Assembly (NCBI GenBank): GCA_021793335.1
Contig: JAJYSW010000152.1
Coordinates: 1 to 7,929, forward strand
DNA from: Actinomycetes bacterium
GTDB lineage: Bacteria; Actinomycetota; Actinomycetes; Mycobacteriales; Micromonosporaceae
Length of the DNA stretch: 7,929 nt
Reading direction: 5' to 3'
Part shown: positions 1 to 6,155 of the stretch, one piece after another
Layout of the letters: every line of letters begins with the position of its first letter
How positions within the stretch are numbered: position 1 is the first letter of the stretch
Translations under genes and position numbers: made by a program
Notes under the pieces: generated by a model
Told to the model about the DNA's origin: nothing
The model's database searches: none
The model's input: the letters and a program-made list of their open reading frames with translations, nothing else

Positions 1-709
1 CCTGCTGCTGCATCGCCTGGCGGCCGAAGTCGCCGCCGCGGCCCTCCTCCCAGTCCGAGTCCCAGTTCCAGGGGTAGCGCTGGCGGACGAGGTCGAGCGA
101 GTCCTCCTTGTCGTAGTACGCGCAGCCCTCGGGGAACACCGTGCCGCTGTGGATGGAGGTGATCTCGTGCCAGGGGCACAGCTCGATCTGGCCGACCATG
201 TCCACCATGTCGAGGAAGCCGTTGAAGTCGGCCGTGGCCGCCATGTGGAACCGCACGCCGGTGAGTCCGTCGATGGTCTCGACGACGTTGGTGCGCGAGA
301 CGGCCCAGTCGTCACTGATCGAGGCGGCGTGGTTGAGCTTGTACTCGCAGGGGCCTCCGCCCCATTCGGGGCCGCAGTCGGGGATCGGCACCCACAGGTC
401 CCGCGGCAGCGAGACCATGGTGGCCTCGGTCAGGTCCTCGTTGAGGTGCACCATGATCACGGTGTCCGAGCGGGAGACGCCGCCCTGTTCGTCGAGGCCG
501 AGCACCAGGATGTCGAGCGGGCCTTCGAGGTTCTCCACGTCGATCTCGGCGCGGTGCTCATCGAGGATGTTCTCCTGTTCGACCGCCGTGTTCGCCGCGT
601 TCACCCCGTACTGGGTCACCGCCGCCGCACCGCCGGCGACGACCATGGTCAGGCCGCCGGCGTAGAGCATCACATGTGCCCACCAGGGCGCCCGGTGTCC
701 GCTCGCCAT
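1..709 (-). CDS. LCP-family (LytR-CpsA-Psr) cell-wall glycopolymer ligase, 3'-truncated by window edge
   Basis: The first 236 codons are visible; the rest lies outside the window. LCP proteins are membrane-anchored enzymes that move glycopolymers from undecaprenyl-pyrophosphate carriers onto peptidoglycan outside the cell. The protein starts MASGHRAPWW, has one membrane anchor at about residues 12-32, and then the LCP domain. The expected catalytic residues are present: D73 in LGLD, R80 and D82 in RSD, R103 in SLPRD, and R209/R211 in VRQR. It lacks the Arg that usually follows as D-x-R after D73 (here DEQ). Two cysteine pairs in the outer domain (C111/C121 and C178/C196) could form disulfides. 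The ATG at 709 is preceded by GGAG five bases upstream, and no other in-frame ATG lies close by. It is a clear paralogue of the gene at 785-1930, 75 bases upstream, sharing the block WHEITSIHS. Family assignment is firm; the polymer transferred is unknown. Confidence 0.93.
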   Translation of the reverse strand, partial: MASGHRAPWWAHVMLYAGGLTMVVAGGAAAVTQYGVNAANTAVEQENILDEHRAEIDVENLEGPLDILVLGLDEQGGVSRSDTVIMVHLNEDLTEATMVSLPRDLWVPIPDCGPEWGGGPCEYKLNHAASISDDWAVSRTNVVETIDGLTGVRFHMAATADFNGFLDMVDMVGQIELCPWHEITSIHSGTVFPEGCAYYDKEDSLDLVRQRYPWNWDSDWEEGRGGDFGRQAMQQQ

Positions 710-741
710 TTGCTCTCCATCGGTCGGAACGAGGTTCTGTA

Positions 742-770
742 TGTATAACGCTCCGCCGCCGACTGAAGTT
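742..770 (-). promoter_or_regulatory. Possible own promoter of the downstream LCP gene
   Basis: On the minus strand, TATACA (742-747) is a good -10 hexamer. AACTTC (765-770) stands 17 bases upstream but is a poor -35. It lies in the 75-base gap between the two LCP genes and would give a leader of about 26 nt. Transcription from the upstream LCP gene may also read through. Inferred from sequence only. Confidence 0.33.
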
Positions 771-784
771 GCAAACGCGCCCGC

Positions 785-1930
785 TCAACCTGAAATGTTT
801 TCGGATGCACCTTCCGTGTCCGCCTGCTCGCCGCCACCGATCGGCGAGTCCATGCCGGTGCAGTCCGGTTCGCTGTCACCACTGGTCCACTGGGGATACT
901 GGCAGATCCAATCGCTGATCGTATCGTCCAGGATCGCCTGGTACAGGTCCTCGGCGGCGATCTGCTCCTCGCCCTCGTTCGTCACCACATAGGAGGTGCC
1001 GTTGATATCGACGGCCGAGGACGGGACACCGATCGAGATCATCGAATCCGGATTGATGTCGGCCATCTGGACGATCATGTCGGTGAGCTTATAGCTGCCC
1101 AAATCGAGCGTGAGCGCCTCGCCGAAGCTGTTGAGCAGGTCGACGGCCTTGGTCGGGTTCTTGTGGTAGTCCTGCGCCTTGGCCTCGACCAGGAGCTGCT
1201 TGATGGCGTGCTGCTGCATCTTCTGACGCCCGAAGTCGCCCCAAGTGCCGTTCTCGTAGTCCTCGGGCCAGTCCCAGACGTAGCGCTGGCGGACGATGTC
1301 GAGCGCGGCGTCCTTGTCGTAGCGCGCGCACCCGCCCGGGTAGGTGACCTTGCTGTGGATCGAGGTGATCTCGTGCCACAGGCACAGCTCGATCGTGCCC
1401 AGTTCGTCGACCAGGTCCAAGAAGCCCTCGAAGTTCGCGATCGCGCCCCCGTCGAACTCGACGCCGGTGAGGTGGGTGATCGTCTCGGCGGTGTTCCGGA
1501 ACGATTCGCCCCAGTCCTCGGAGTAGGCGAACGCCTCGGTGAGTTTCGTCTGGTTCGCCGGGACGCCGCTGGGGATCTCCACCAGCAGGTCGCGGGGGAG
1601 CGAGATGAGGCTGATCTCGGTGAGGTCCTCGTTGATGTGGACGATGATGTCGGCGTCGGTGCGGGCCAGGCCTTCCTCGCCGACCCGCTGGTCGGTGCCC
1701 AGGACCAGGAAGTTGAGCGGCCCGGTGATCGGTTCGCCCGCTTCGGCTTCGACGCGCTGGTCGCCGAGGAGGTTCTCGGTGCGCACCGAGTTGTTCACCA
1801 GGTTCAGGCCGATCTGCGCGGCGAGCGCGCCGCCGCCGGAAACGACCATCACGATCGCGCCCATGATGACCATCGCCTTCGCCCACCACGGGGACGATGC
1901 CCGGGCCGCGTGTCTGATCGGCTCGTTCAC
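785..1930 (-). CDS. LCP-family (LytR-CpsA-Psr) cell-wall glycopolymer ligase, complete
   Basis: A 381-aa LCP protein, expected to ligate a lipid-linked glycopolymer to peptidoglycan at the outer face of the membrane. A short basic N-terminus is followed by one membrane anchor (about residues 18-40) and the extracellular LCP domain. Predicted catalytic residues are D80 (LGTDQR), R90 and D92 (RTD), R113 (SLPRD), and R214/R216 (VRQR). C183 and C201 match cysteines in the tandem paralogue; C343 and C357 lie near the C-terminus. The protein ends in an acidic Ser/Gly-rich tail, and I see no separate LytR_C domain. I chose the GTG at 1930 because GGGAG (1939-1943) sits eight bases upstream; a GTG at 1975 would add 15 residues but has no ribosome-binding site. 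A TTGACA promoter lies upstream at 2031-2061. It is followed by the second LCP gene in the same direction. The substrate cannot be told from sequence. Confidence 0.94.
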   Translation of the reverse strand: MNEPIRHAARASSPWWAKAMVIMGAIVMVVSGGGALAAQIGLNLVNNSVRTENLLGDQRVEAEAGEPITGPLNFLVLGTDQRVGEEGLARTDADIIVHINEDLTEISLISLPRDLLVEIPSGVPANQTKLTEAFAYSEDWGESFRNTAETITHLTGVEFDGGAIANFEGFLDLVDELGTIELCLWHEITSIHSKVTYPGGCARYDKDAALDIVRQRYVWDWPEDYENGTWGDFGRQKMQQHAIKQLLVEAKAQDYHKNPTKAVDLLNSFGEALTLDLGSYKLTDMIVQMADINPDSMISIGVPSSAVDINGTSYVVTNEGEEQIAAEDLYQAILDDTISDWICQYPQWTSGDSEPDCTGMDSPIGGGEQADTEGASENISG

Positions 1931-2030
1931 TGCTGTTACTCCCAGGGGTATCTGTTCTCTGCGGGGGACACGCACAGATCAACGGTGGGGTTGCATCGTC
2001 CTCGCACCCTAAAGCATCGTCTTGTCCCCA

Positions 2031-2061
2031 TGAATACGAGTACCGTTCACGCCGTTGTCAA
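2031..2061 (-). promoter_or_regulatory. Likely promoter of the LCP gene pair
   Basis: On the minus strand there is a perfect -35 TTGACA (2056-2061) and a -10 TATTCA (2031-2036), with a 19-base spacer. The start point would be near 2024, giving a leader of about 95 nt before the GTG at 1930. The -35 begins only about eight bases past the stop of the zinc-ribbon gene, so the LCP pair is probably a separate transcription unit. The leader carries GCATCGTC twice (+ strand 1993-2000 and 2014-2021), 21 bases apart. Confidence 0.5.
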
Positions 2062-2068
2062 ATGAGCA

Positions 2069-2968
2069 TCAAACCGACATAACCAAGAAAATGAGAGCGA
2101 CGGCCGTCACAGCCACCGGCAAGGCGAATGCGGCTCCGATTTTCCAGGGGCTCCGCGGCCGCGCCCCGGCCACCCGCCCGGCCCAACCGCTCACCAGCAC
2201 CTGCCTCGGCCGCCCCGCGAACACGTACGAGGCCGTCCACACCGGCAGCAGCAACGAGCGGCACCCGATGCCCGCATATACGGTGTCGACCGCATGGAAC
2301 CGCTGCGCATCGCCGCCGACACGGTCGCGCGCCTCGCACACCACGAGCTCGTCCATCTGTAGCTTCGCCTCCGCCAGGCCCGCTTCGGGATCCACATCGA
2401 ACCGCACCACGCGGTGCCCGTCCGGCGGCCCCGGCCGCGCCGACTCCATCGGCCGGTCGCGCATGAGCTCGGCCAGCAGCAGACGCGGCGCCCGCGTCGT
2501 CGCAGGCACCACCACATCGTCGAATTCGCACGTCATCACCCCTTCCACCGGGTGCCAGCGCGTACGCCGGAACCGGTTCCCCCGACCGTCCTCCACCACG
2601 TGATGCCTCCCGCGCTCGCCGGTATAGCGCGAATGAGCCTCGGCCTCCCACACCCAGTGCGGCAGATAAACGCTCGTGAGCGACTCGGACCGGTGGAGAC
2701 GCCGGAGCCGACGCGGCGCGAACCGGCGACCCCGCGCCCACTCGCGCAGCGCCCGCCGCGCCTCGCTCTGATCGACCGCGAACGGCACCACCAGCTCCCG
2801 CGGCGTCTGCGGCTCCCAATCGCGGTCGAAGACACGGCGCTCCAACCGCATGTGCTGCTCAGTGCCGCAATACGGGCAGGCGAGCACTGACAGAGCCGCC
2901 TCGGAGTCCAGCCGCGCACCGCACGTGGTGCACGGACGGACGCTCGGCGCGAAGATCGGTTCGACCAC
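2069..2968 (-). CDS. Zinc-ribbon membrane-associated protein of unknown function (often annotated PriA-like)
   Basis: A 299-aa protein with an N-terminal zinc ribbon: C13-x2-C16 and C31-x2-C34 (CTTCG, CPYCG). A conserved middle follows, with ALREWARGRRFAPRRL (73-88), a YLPHW motif near 101-105, a TRWHPVEG motif near 136-143, and a FDDVVVPA motif near 149-156. The C-terminal part has VDT (228-230) and LLPVWTASY (240-248). One hydrophobic segment at about 277-297 ends the protein, so it is probably a tail-anchored protein facing the cytoplasm. I recognise this order of motifs from a widespread bacterial zinc-ribbon family that is often labelled PriA-like or helicase-like in databases; there are no helicase motifs here, and that label should not be trusted. 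The GTG at 2968 follows a G5 tract (2973-2977) and starts eight bases after the stop of the upstream frame, which suggests an operon. Longer in-frame extensions to 3481 are not supported by codon composition. Function is unknown. Confidence 0.83.
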   Translation of the reverse strand: MVEPIFAPSVRPCTTCGARLDSEAALSVLACPYCGTEQHMRLERRVFDRDWEPQTPRELVVPFAVDQSEARRALREWARGRRFAPRRLRRLHRSESLTSVYLPHWVWEAEAHSRYTGERGRHHVVEDGRGNRFRRTRWHPVEGVMTCEFDDVVVPATTRAPRLLLAELMRDRPMESARPGPPDGHRVVRFDVDPEAGLAEAKLQMDELVVCEARDRVGGDAQRFHAVDTVYAGIGCRSLLLPVWTASYVFAGRPRQVLVSGWAGRVAGARPRSPWKIGAAFALPVAVTAVALIFLVMSV

Positions 2969-2976
2969 GGCGCCCC

Positions 2977-3330
2977 CTAACGCGGCGGCGGGACGATGCC
3001 CGCCGGTTCCGAAACCGCCGAGGCCGCCGCCCAGGAGGCCCGCCCCGGCCGCGCCGCCGGAGTCCGGGGCGTCAACTCGCCCGAAGCCGCCTCCCCCGCG
3101 AACAGGCCCACCGGGCGGCCTTCCAACCCGAGACGCCACGCCACCGAGTCCGCCGCCCGGGCCTTGCGGACCTCGAACTCGGGACCGGGCGCCACCGCTT
3201 CCTCCACGCCCCGCACGGGGCCGGTGAGCGGCCATGAGGCCACGAAGCGCCTCTCGGCCCTGAACGGCGGGCCGCCCCCGCGCCGCCGGCCCCAGGCCAC
3301 AGCGGGCGCCGGCAGGCACTCGGCCGCCAT
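2977..3330 (-). CDS. Hypothetical protein, start uncertain, possibly the 3' part of a frameshifted gene
   Basis: An open frame of 117 codons from an ATG at 3330 to a TAG at 2977-2979. It ends eight bases before the GTG of the zinc-ribbon gene, as expected for an upstream operon member. By hand count, about nine in ten third positions in this frame are G or C, and the middle codon position is lowest, as for a real gene on this strand; the overlapping plus-strand frame has the wrong order. The product is moderately hydrophobic in its middle (RFVASWPLTGPV, then VAWRLGLEGRPVGLFAGEA) and ends in a Pro/Ala-rich tail. I recognise no family. The ATG at 3330 has no well-placed ribosome-binding site, and coding-like composition continues upstream to 3481 in another frame. 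The true gene may therefore start at 3481 with a frameshift between. Confidence 0.4.
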   Translation of the reverse strand: MAAECLPAPAVAWGRRRGGGPPFRAERRFVASWPLTGPVRGVEEAVAPGPEFEVRKARAADSVAWRLGLEGRPVGLFAGEAASGELTPRTPAARPGRASWAAASAVSEPAGIVPPPR

Positions 3331-3481
3331 CGACGAGCACGGCCCTCCCCGGCCGGCAGGCGAGCGGCGGCGCGTCCCTCGTGATCGCGCCGTATCGGGG
3401 GCAACGCCGGACGCAGCCGCCCCGCGAGCCGCCGGGCCGCTCGATGAGGCCCACGAACTCGCCGCAAGGTCTTGAGAACAT
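3331..3481 (-). other. Coding-like segment in a different frame, possible 5' part of the hypothetical gene
   Basis: From the ATG at 3481 (MFSRPCGEFVGLIERP) this minus-strand stretch has strong G/C preference at its own third positions, and the preference fades near 3330. The ATG is preceded by a purine-rich GGAGGGAAGG, a plausible though slightly distant ribosome-binding site. It is one base out of phase with the frame at 2977-3330, and it is in phase with the zinc-ribbon gene without looking coding in between. A single gene with a one-base insertion explains both segments, for instance in the G5 run near 3277-3281. Two overlapping genes or a chance composition pattern remain possible. The rest of this gene-poor stretch, 3482-3699, holds only control elements. 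Confidence 0.3.
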
Positions 3482-3556
3482 GCCCCCACACCTTCCCTCC
3501 GAGTCGGCGGGCCCGGCCTCACTCTAACGCCGAAACGGCCACCGCACGGCCGAGTG

Positions 3557-3650
3557 CGGCGCGAAGCCGCCGCCCGGATCGCGCCGGTCAGGAGCTCTGT
3601 ACGCAGACCCTTTCGCGCCCAAGCACATCGGCCCGCGAGGCGGCGCGAAA
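3557..3650. promoter_or_regulatory. Cluster of four TTCGCGCC-type motifs in a divergent promoter region
   Basis: The motif GGCGCGAA or its complement TTCGCGCC occurs at 3557-3564 (GGCGCGAA), 3578-3584 (TCGCGCC), 3611-3619 (TTTCGCGCC) and 3642-3650 (GGCGCGAAA). The last two form a perfect 9-bp inverted repeat with a 22-base spacer. The first two are an inverted pair of seven bases. The cluster lies just upstream of a possible -10 TAGATA (3665-3670) for the diguanylate cyclase gene. Operator sites for an unknown regulator are inferred; the regional GC content makes chance recurrence of CGCGCC-like words possible. Confidence 0.35.
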
Positions 3651-3699
3651 ACGACCACCGACACTAGATATATCCGTCGCAGGGTGGCAGGATAGGTCT

Positions 3700-5211
3700 G
3701 TGACGCCACGGAGGGAGACCGCACCTGCGCGTGATTATGCCGAGGAGTACCGGCTGCTGCGCGCGTTGATGGGTTCGGGGCGAGTGGCCGAAGCGGTCGA
3801 TCACGCCACCGGCATCGCCTACAATGCACCGACCGCGCAGCGGCGTGCCCAAGCCTGGCTGTTCATCCTCCAAGGCCAGATCACCCAGCGCGCCATCGCG
3901 CGGATACCCACCACCCTCGACCAGTCCGACTCGGCCGTCCGCCGCTGCCGTGACTACCGGCTCACCGGCACGTTCCACGCCCTCGCCGCCTGGTACCACC
4001 ACCACCACGTCAAATCGCTCCACTTCACCGCCCAGCACCTCGTGCTCGCAAGGCGCGCCCTGCGCTCGATGAACGAGACCAGCCGGGCCGCCGTCGACGC
4101 CTGGTACGACCTCGCCGTGATCATGAGCAATTGCGGCTACCAGCAGCAATCCGCCGAAGCCCTCGACCAGTGCCACATGCTCGCCGAGCACATCGGCCTC
4201 CCCCGCTCCTCGGTCGAAGGCGTCGAGATCCGCGTCCGCGAAGCCCTCCTGTGCTACTACACCGGCGATCCGCACGCCTGCATCGGCCTGCTCAGCAAGG
4301 AACTGCGCCGCGTCAAACCGTATCTGCACGAACTCGACAAGCGCGAGCTGGAATGGATTCACTACGCGCTGGCCCGGCTGAGCCTGCTCGGCTTCTCCGA
4401 GCAGTGGTCGGTCGAGCAGATGCTGCCGGAGACGACCTCCTCCGCCGAGGCGCTCGACCTGCGCGCTCTGGCACGGGCCTCGCGGCTCATCGCGCAGGGC
4501 CGCGGCCCCGAGGCGCTCGCGACGCTGGAGGCGCGCGAGATAGGAGACGAGACGATCGGCGTGATGGAACCCGAGCATCTGCGATCCCTGGCACTGGTGG
4601 CCAAGGGCGAGCACGCCGAGTCGATCCTGGCCGCGCACGCCACCACGTACGCGCTGTACAAGCAGATCAACGAGTTCCACACCATCTACCTGGACTCGGC
4701 CGCGGCGCTGGTGGATCATGATCAGCTGCGACGGGCCGCCGCCGGATGGGCGGACCGGGCGAACACCGACGATCTGACGGGCCTGCCGAACCGCCGCCGA
4801 CTGGACTCGTTCCTCGCCGAGGTCGACGGCGACGGGATGGTCGCGGTGCTGGACCTGGACGGCTTCAAAGCCGTCAACGACACGCACGGCCACCAGGCGG
4901 GCGACGCGATCCTGCAACGGGTGGCGGCGCTGCTGTCCAGCGTGGTGCGAGCGGGGGACCTATTGGCGCGCACCGGAGGCGACGAGTTCATCCTGGTGCT
5001 CCCGGGAGCCACCGAATTCGACGCCGAGGCGGTCTCGGCGCGCATCCGCGTGGCCGTGGAGGCGGAGAACTGGGAGTACTCGGTCCCCGGCACGCCGGTC
5101 GACGTCTCGATCGGGTGGGCCCGGCTCACGCCCGGCTGCAATCCCGCGCAGACGCTGTGGGCCGCCGACCAGGCGATGTACCAGATGAAGCGGGCCCGCA
5201 AGCTCTATTGA
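3700..5211 (+). CDS. Soluble GGDEF-domain diguanylate cyclase with helical N-terminal region
   Basis: A 503-aa protein predicted to make cyclic di-GMP from two GTP in the cytoplasm. Residues from about 10 to 345 are helix-rich with a TPR-like look (repeated Ala/Leu/Tyr patterns) and have no membrane segment. They probably form a sensory or partner-binding module. The GGDEF domain starts with DDLTGLPNRRRL at 357 and carries the metal-site stretch LDLDGFKAVND (from 384), an intact GGDEF signature at 426-430, and an inhibitory RxxD site (R417, D420) exactly five residues before it. The cyclase is thus expected to be active and product-inhibited. No EAL or HD-GYP domain is fused. The GTG at 3700 is chosen because the reading is conserved-looking from VTPRRETAPARDYAEEY onward; the frame stays open back to 3472, but that part has poor codon composition and is Arg/Ser-rich. 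Ribosome-binding is weak (AGGAT). A TAGATA at 3665-3670 could be the -10. The gene is monocistronic and ends in a hairpin. Confidence 0.92.
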   Translation: MTPRRETAPARDYAEEYRLLRALMGSGRVAEAVDHATGIAYNAPTAQRRAQAWLFILQGQITQRAIARIPTTLDQSDSAVRRCRDYRLTGTFHALAAWYHHHHVKSLHFTAQHLVLARRALRSMNETSRAAVDAWYDLAVIMSNCGYQQQSAEALDQCHMLAEHIGLPRSSVEGVEIRVREALLCYYTGDPHACIGLLSKELRRVKPYLHELDKRELEWIHYALARLSLLGFSEQWSVEQMLPETTSSAEALDLRALARASRLIAQGRGPEALATLEAREIGDETIGVMEPEHLRSLALVAKGEHAESILAAHATTYALYKQINEFHTIYLDSAAALVDHDQLRRAAAGWADRANTDDLTGLPNRRRLDSFLAEVDGDGMVAVLDLDGFKAVNDTHGHQAGDAILQRVAALLSSVVRAGDLLARTGGDEFILVLPGATEFDAEAVSARIRVAVEAENWEYSVPGTPVDVSIGWARLTPGCNPAQTLWAADQAMYQMKRARKLY

Positions 5212-5216
5212 ACGGA

Positions 5217-5256
5217 CCCTTCGGCCCCACTGCCGGCCCCGACCCGGCCCGAAGGG
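5217..5256. terminator. Nested hairpin, probable bidirectional terminator between convergent genes
   Basis: The outer stem CCCTTCGG (5217-5224) pairs perfectly with CCGAAGGG (5249-5256). Inside it, GCCGG (5232-5236) pairs with CCGGC (5244-5248), directly abutting the outer stem. It fills the short gap between the stops of the diguanylate cyclase (5211) and the P1 peptidase (5266). There is no U-tract, which is common for actinobacterial terminators. Confidence 0.65.
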
Positions 5257-5265
5257 CGGCCGGTC

Positions 5266-6081
5266 TCACCGCATCGTGCCGATCGCCTCGGCGACCGCCT
5301 CCACCGCCAGGGCCCGGACGACGTCCGGCGCGGCCTCGACCCGTCCCGTCGCTGCCGCGACGAAGGCGTCGCCGTCCATGCGCGTGTGGACCGGGCTGAC
5401 GGCCTTGGCCAGGCCGTCGTGCGCGCCCTGCGCGAGCAGTTTGCACGCCACCTTGTCGAGCCGGGCGTTCGTCGCGACCAGCCCGATCGTGGTGTTGCGC
5501 CCGAAACCGACGGGGAAGCCCGCGGGATCGAGCAGGCTGCGATCGAGCGGCCCCGGCTCGCCGAAGGCGTTGACCGCCGCGATCGCGCTCACGATCAGCT
5601 CGCCGAGCCGCAGCGTGGCCGAGGCCAGGCCCGAGGGCAGCGTGACTCCGCGCCACTGCCCGACCGTCGCTCCCCTCCCGGCGCCGACCGGGCCGGAGAG
5701 CACCGTCTCCTCGGCGGCGTCCTCGCACGCGGCATAGCCTTGGGCCGCCTGCGGGAACCGACCGGAGCCGTCGAGGTCGTACAGGGCCAGCGTCGGCACG
5801 ATCGGCACCACGCCGCCCGGCGTGGCGACGCCGCGTCCGCGTTCGGCGAGCCACCGCATGACCCCGTCGGCGGCGGCGAGACCGAATGCCGAGCCGCCGG
5901 TGAGCAGGACCGCGTCGATCCCCGCGTTCGAGCGGATCGGATCGAGCAGCTCGATCTCGCGGGAGGCCGGGGCCCCGCCCCGCACCTCGCCCGAGGCCGG
6001 GGTCGGCCCGGGGAACAGCAGCACCGTGCACCCGGTGCGCTCGCCCGTCCAATGGCCCACCTGAACACCCAACTCCCGCAT
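5266..6081 (-). CDS. P1-family (S58, DmpA/NylC-like) N-terminal-nucleophile peptidase or amidohydrolase
   Basis: A 271-aa protein of the P1 peptidase family (L-aminopeptidase/D-esterase DmpA, beta-aminopeptidase BapA, nylon-oligomer hydrolase NylC). Members are made as one chain and cut themselves to expose a Ser or Thr nucleophile. Visible family features are VGHWTGERTGCTVLLFP (8-24), LTGGSAFGLAAADGVMRWL (60-78), the probable cleavage region FGRNTTIGLVATNA (193-206), and PVHTRMDGDAF near residues 230-240. By analogy with NylC, self-cleavage would fall between N196 and T197, leaving Thr as the nucleophile, rather than the Ser of DmpA. Length is slightly short of typical. No signal peptide is seen, so it is cytoplasmic. 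The ATG at 6081 has no ribosome-binding site, an in-frame TAA lies just upstream, and a TAATCT -10 sits six bases before it, so the mRNA is probably leaderless. It stands alone and converges on the diguanylate cyclase gene. The natural substrate is unknown. Confidence 0.92.
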   Translation of the reverse strand: MRELGVQVGHWTGERTGCTVLLFPGPTPASGEVRGGAPASREIELLDPIRSNAGIDAVLLTGGSAFGLAAADGVMRWLAERGRGVATPGGVVPIVPTLALYDLDGSGRFPQAAQGYAACEDAAEETVLSGPVGAGRGATVGQWRGVTLPSGLASATLRLGELIVSAIAAVNAFGEPGPLDRSLLDPAGFPVGFGRNTTIGLVATNARLDKVACKLLAQGAHDGLAKAVSPVHTRMDGDAFVAAATGRVEAAPDVVRALAVEAVAEAIGTMR

Positions 6082-6087
6082 GCGTTC

Positions 6088-6093
6088 AGATTA
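6088..6093 (-). promoter_or_regulatory. Likely -10 element for a leaderless P1 peptidase transcript
   Basis: On the minus strand, TAATCT ends six bases before the ATG at 6081, so transcription would start at or next to the start codon. No convincing -35 is seen. Leaderless genes with this TANNNT spacing are common in Actinomycetota. Confidence 0.45.
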
Positions 6094-6127
6094 CCGCCGC
6101 CTCTGCGAAGCGAGCCCGCGGAATTCG

Positions 6128-6149
6128 ATAACCAAACGGTAACTAAGAT
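6128..6149 (+). promoter_or_regulatory. RTAAC direct repeat (MtrA-box-like) next to a -10 element
   Basis: ATAAC (6128-6132) and GTAAC (6139-6143) are direct repeats 11 bases apart, one helical turn. This matches the general form RTAAC-N6-GTAAC described for the actinobacterial response regulator MtrA, which controls cell-wall hydrolase and division genes. TAAGAT (6144-6149) immediately follows and would serve as the -10 for the rightward leader. No good -35 is present, consistent with an activator site. The site could also act on the divergent peptidase gene. MtrA binding is an inference. Confidence 0.4.
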
Positions 6150-6155
6150 CTTTAT

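Noticed and set aside
149..748. Long plus-strand open frame opposite the truncated LCP gene
   Set aside because: It mirrors the LCP gene, which has clear family motifs on the minus strand; the plus product has no recognisable domain.
1163..2065. 300-codon plus-strand open frame
   Set aside because: Antisense shadow of the complete LCP gene; long stop-free frames are expected in GC-rich coding DNA.
2996..3475. 159-codon plus-strand frame
   Set aside because: It shares wobble positions with the minus frame, but its first codon position is less GC-rich than its second, the product is low-complexity Ala/Pro/Arg, and no ribosome-binding site is present.
2969..3481. N-terminal extension of the zinc-ribbon protein to 470 aa
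   Set aside because: From about 3330 to 2969 the extension's third positions are the least G/C-biased, and a GTG with a G-rich ribosome-binding tract directly precedes the zinc ribbon.
3472..3699. Upstream extension of the diguanylate cyclase by 76 codons
   Set aside because: Poor third-position bias, Arg/Ser-rich product, and it would cover the motif cluster and likely promoter.
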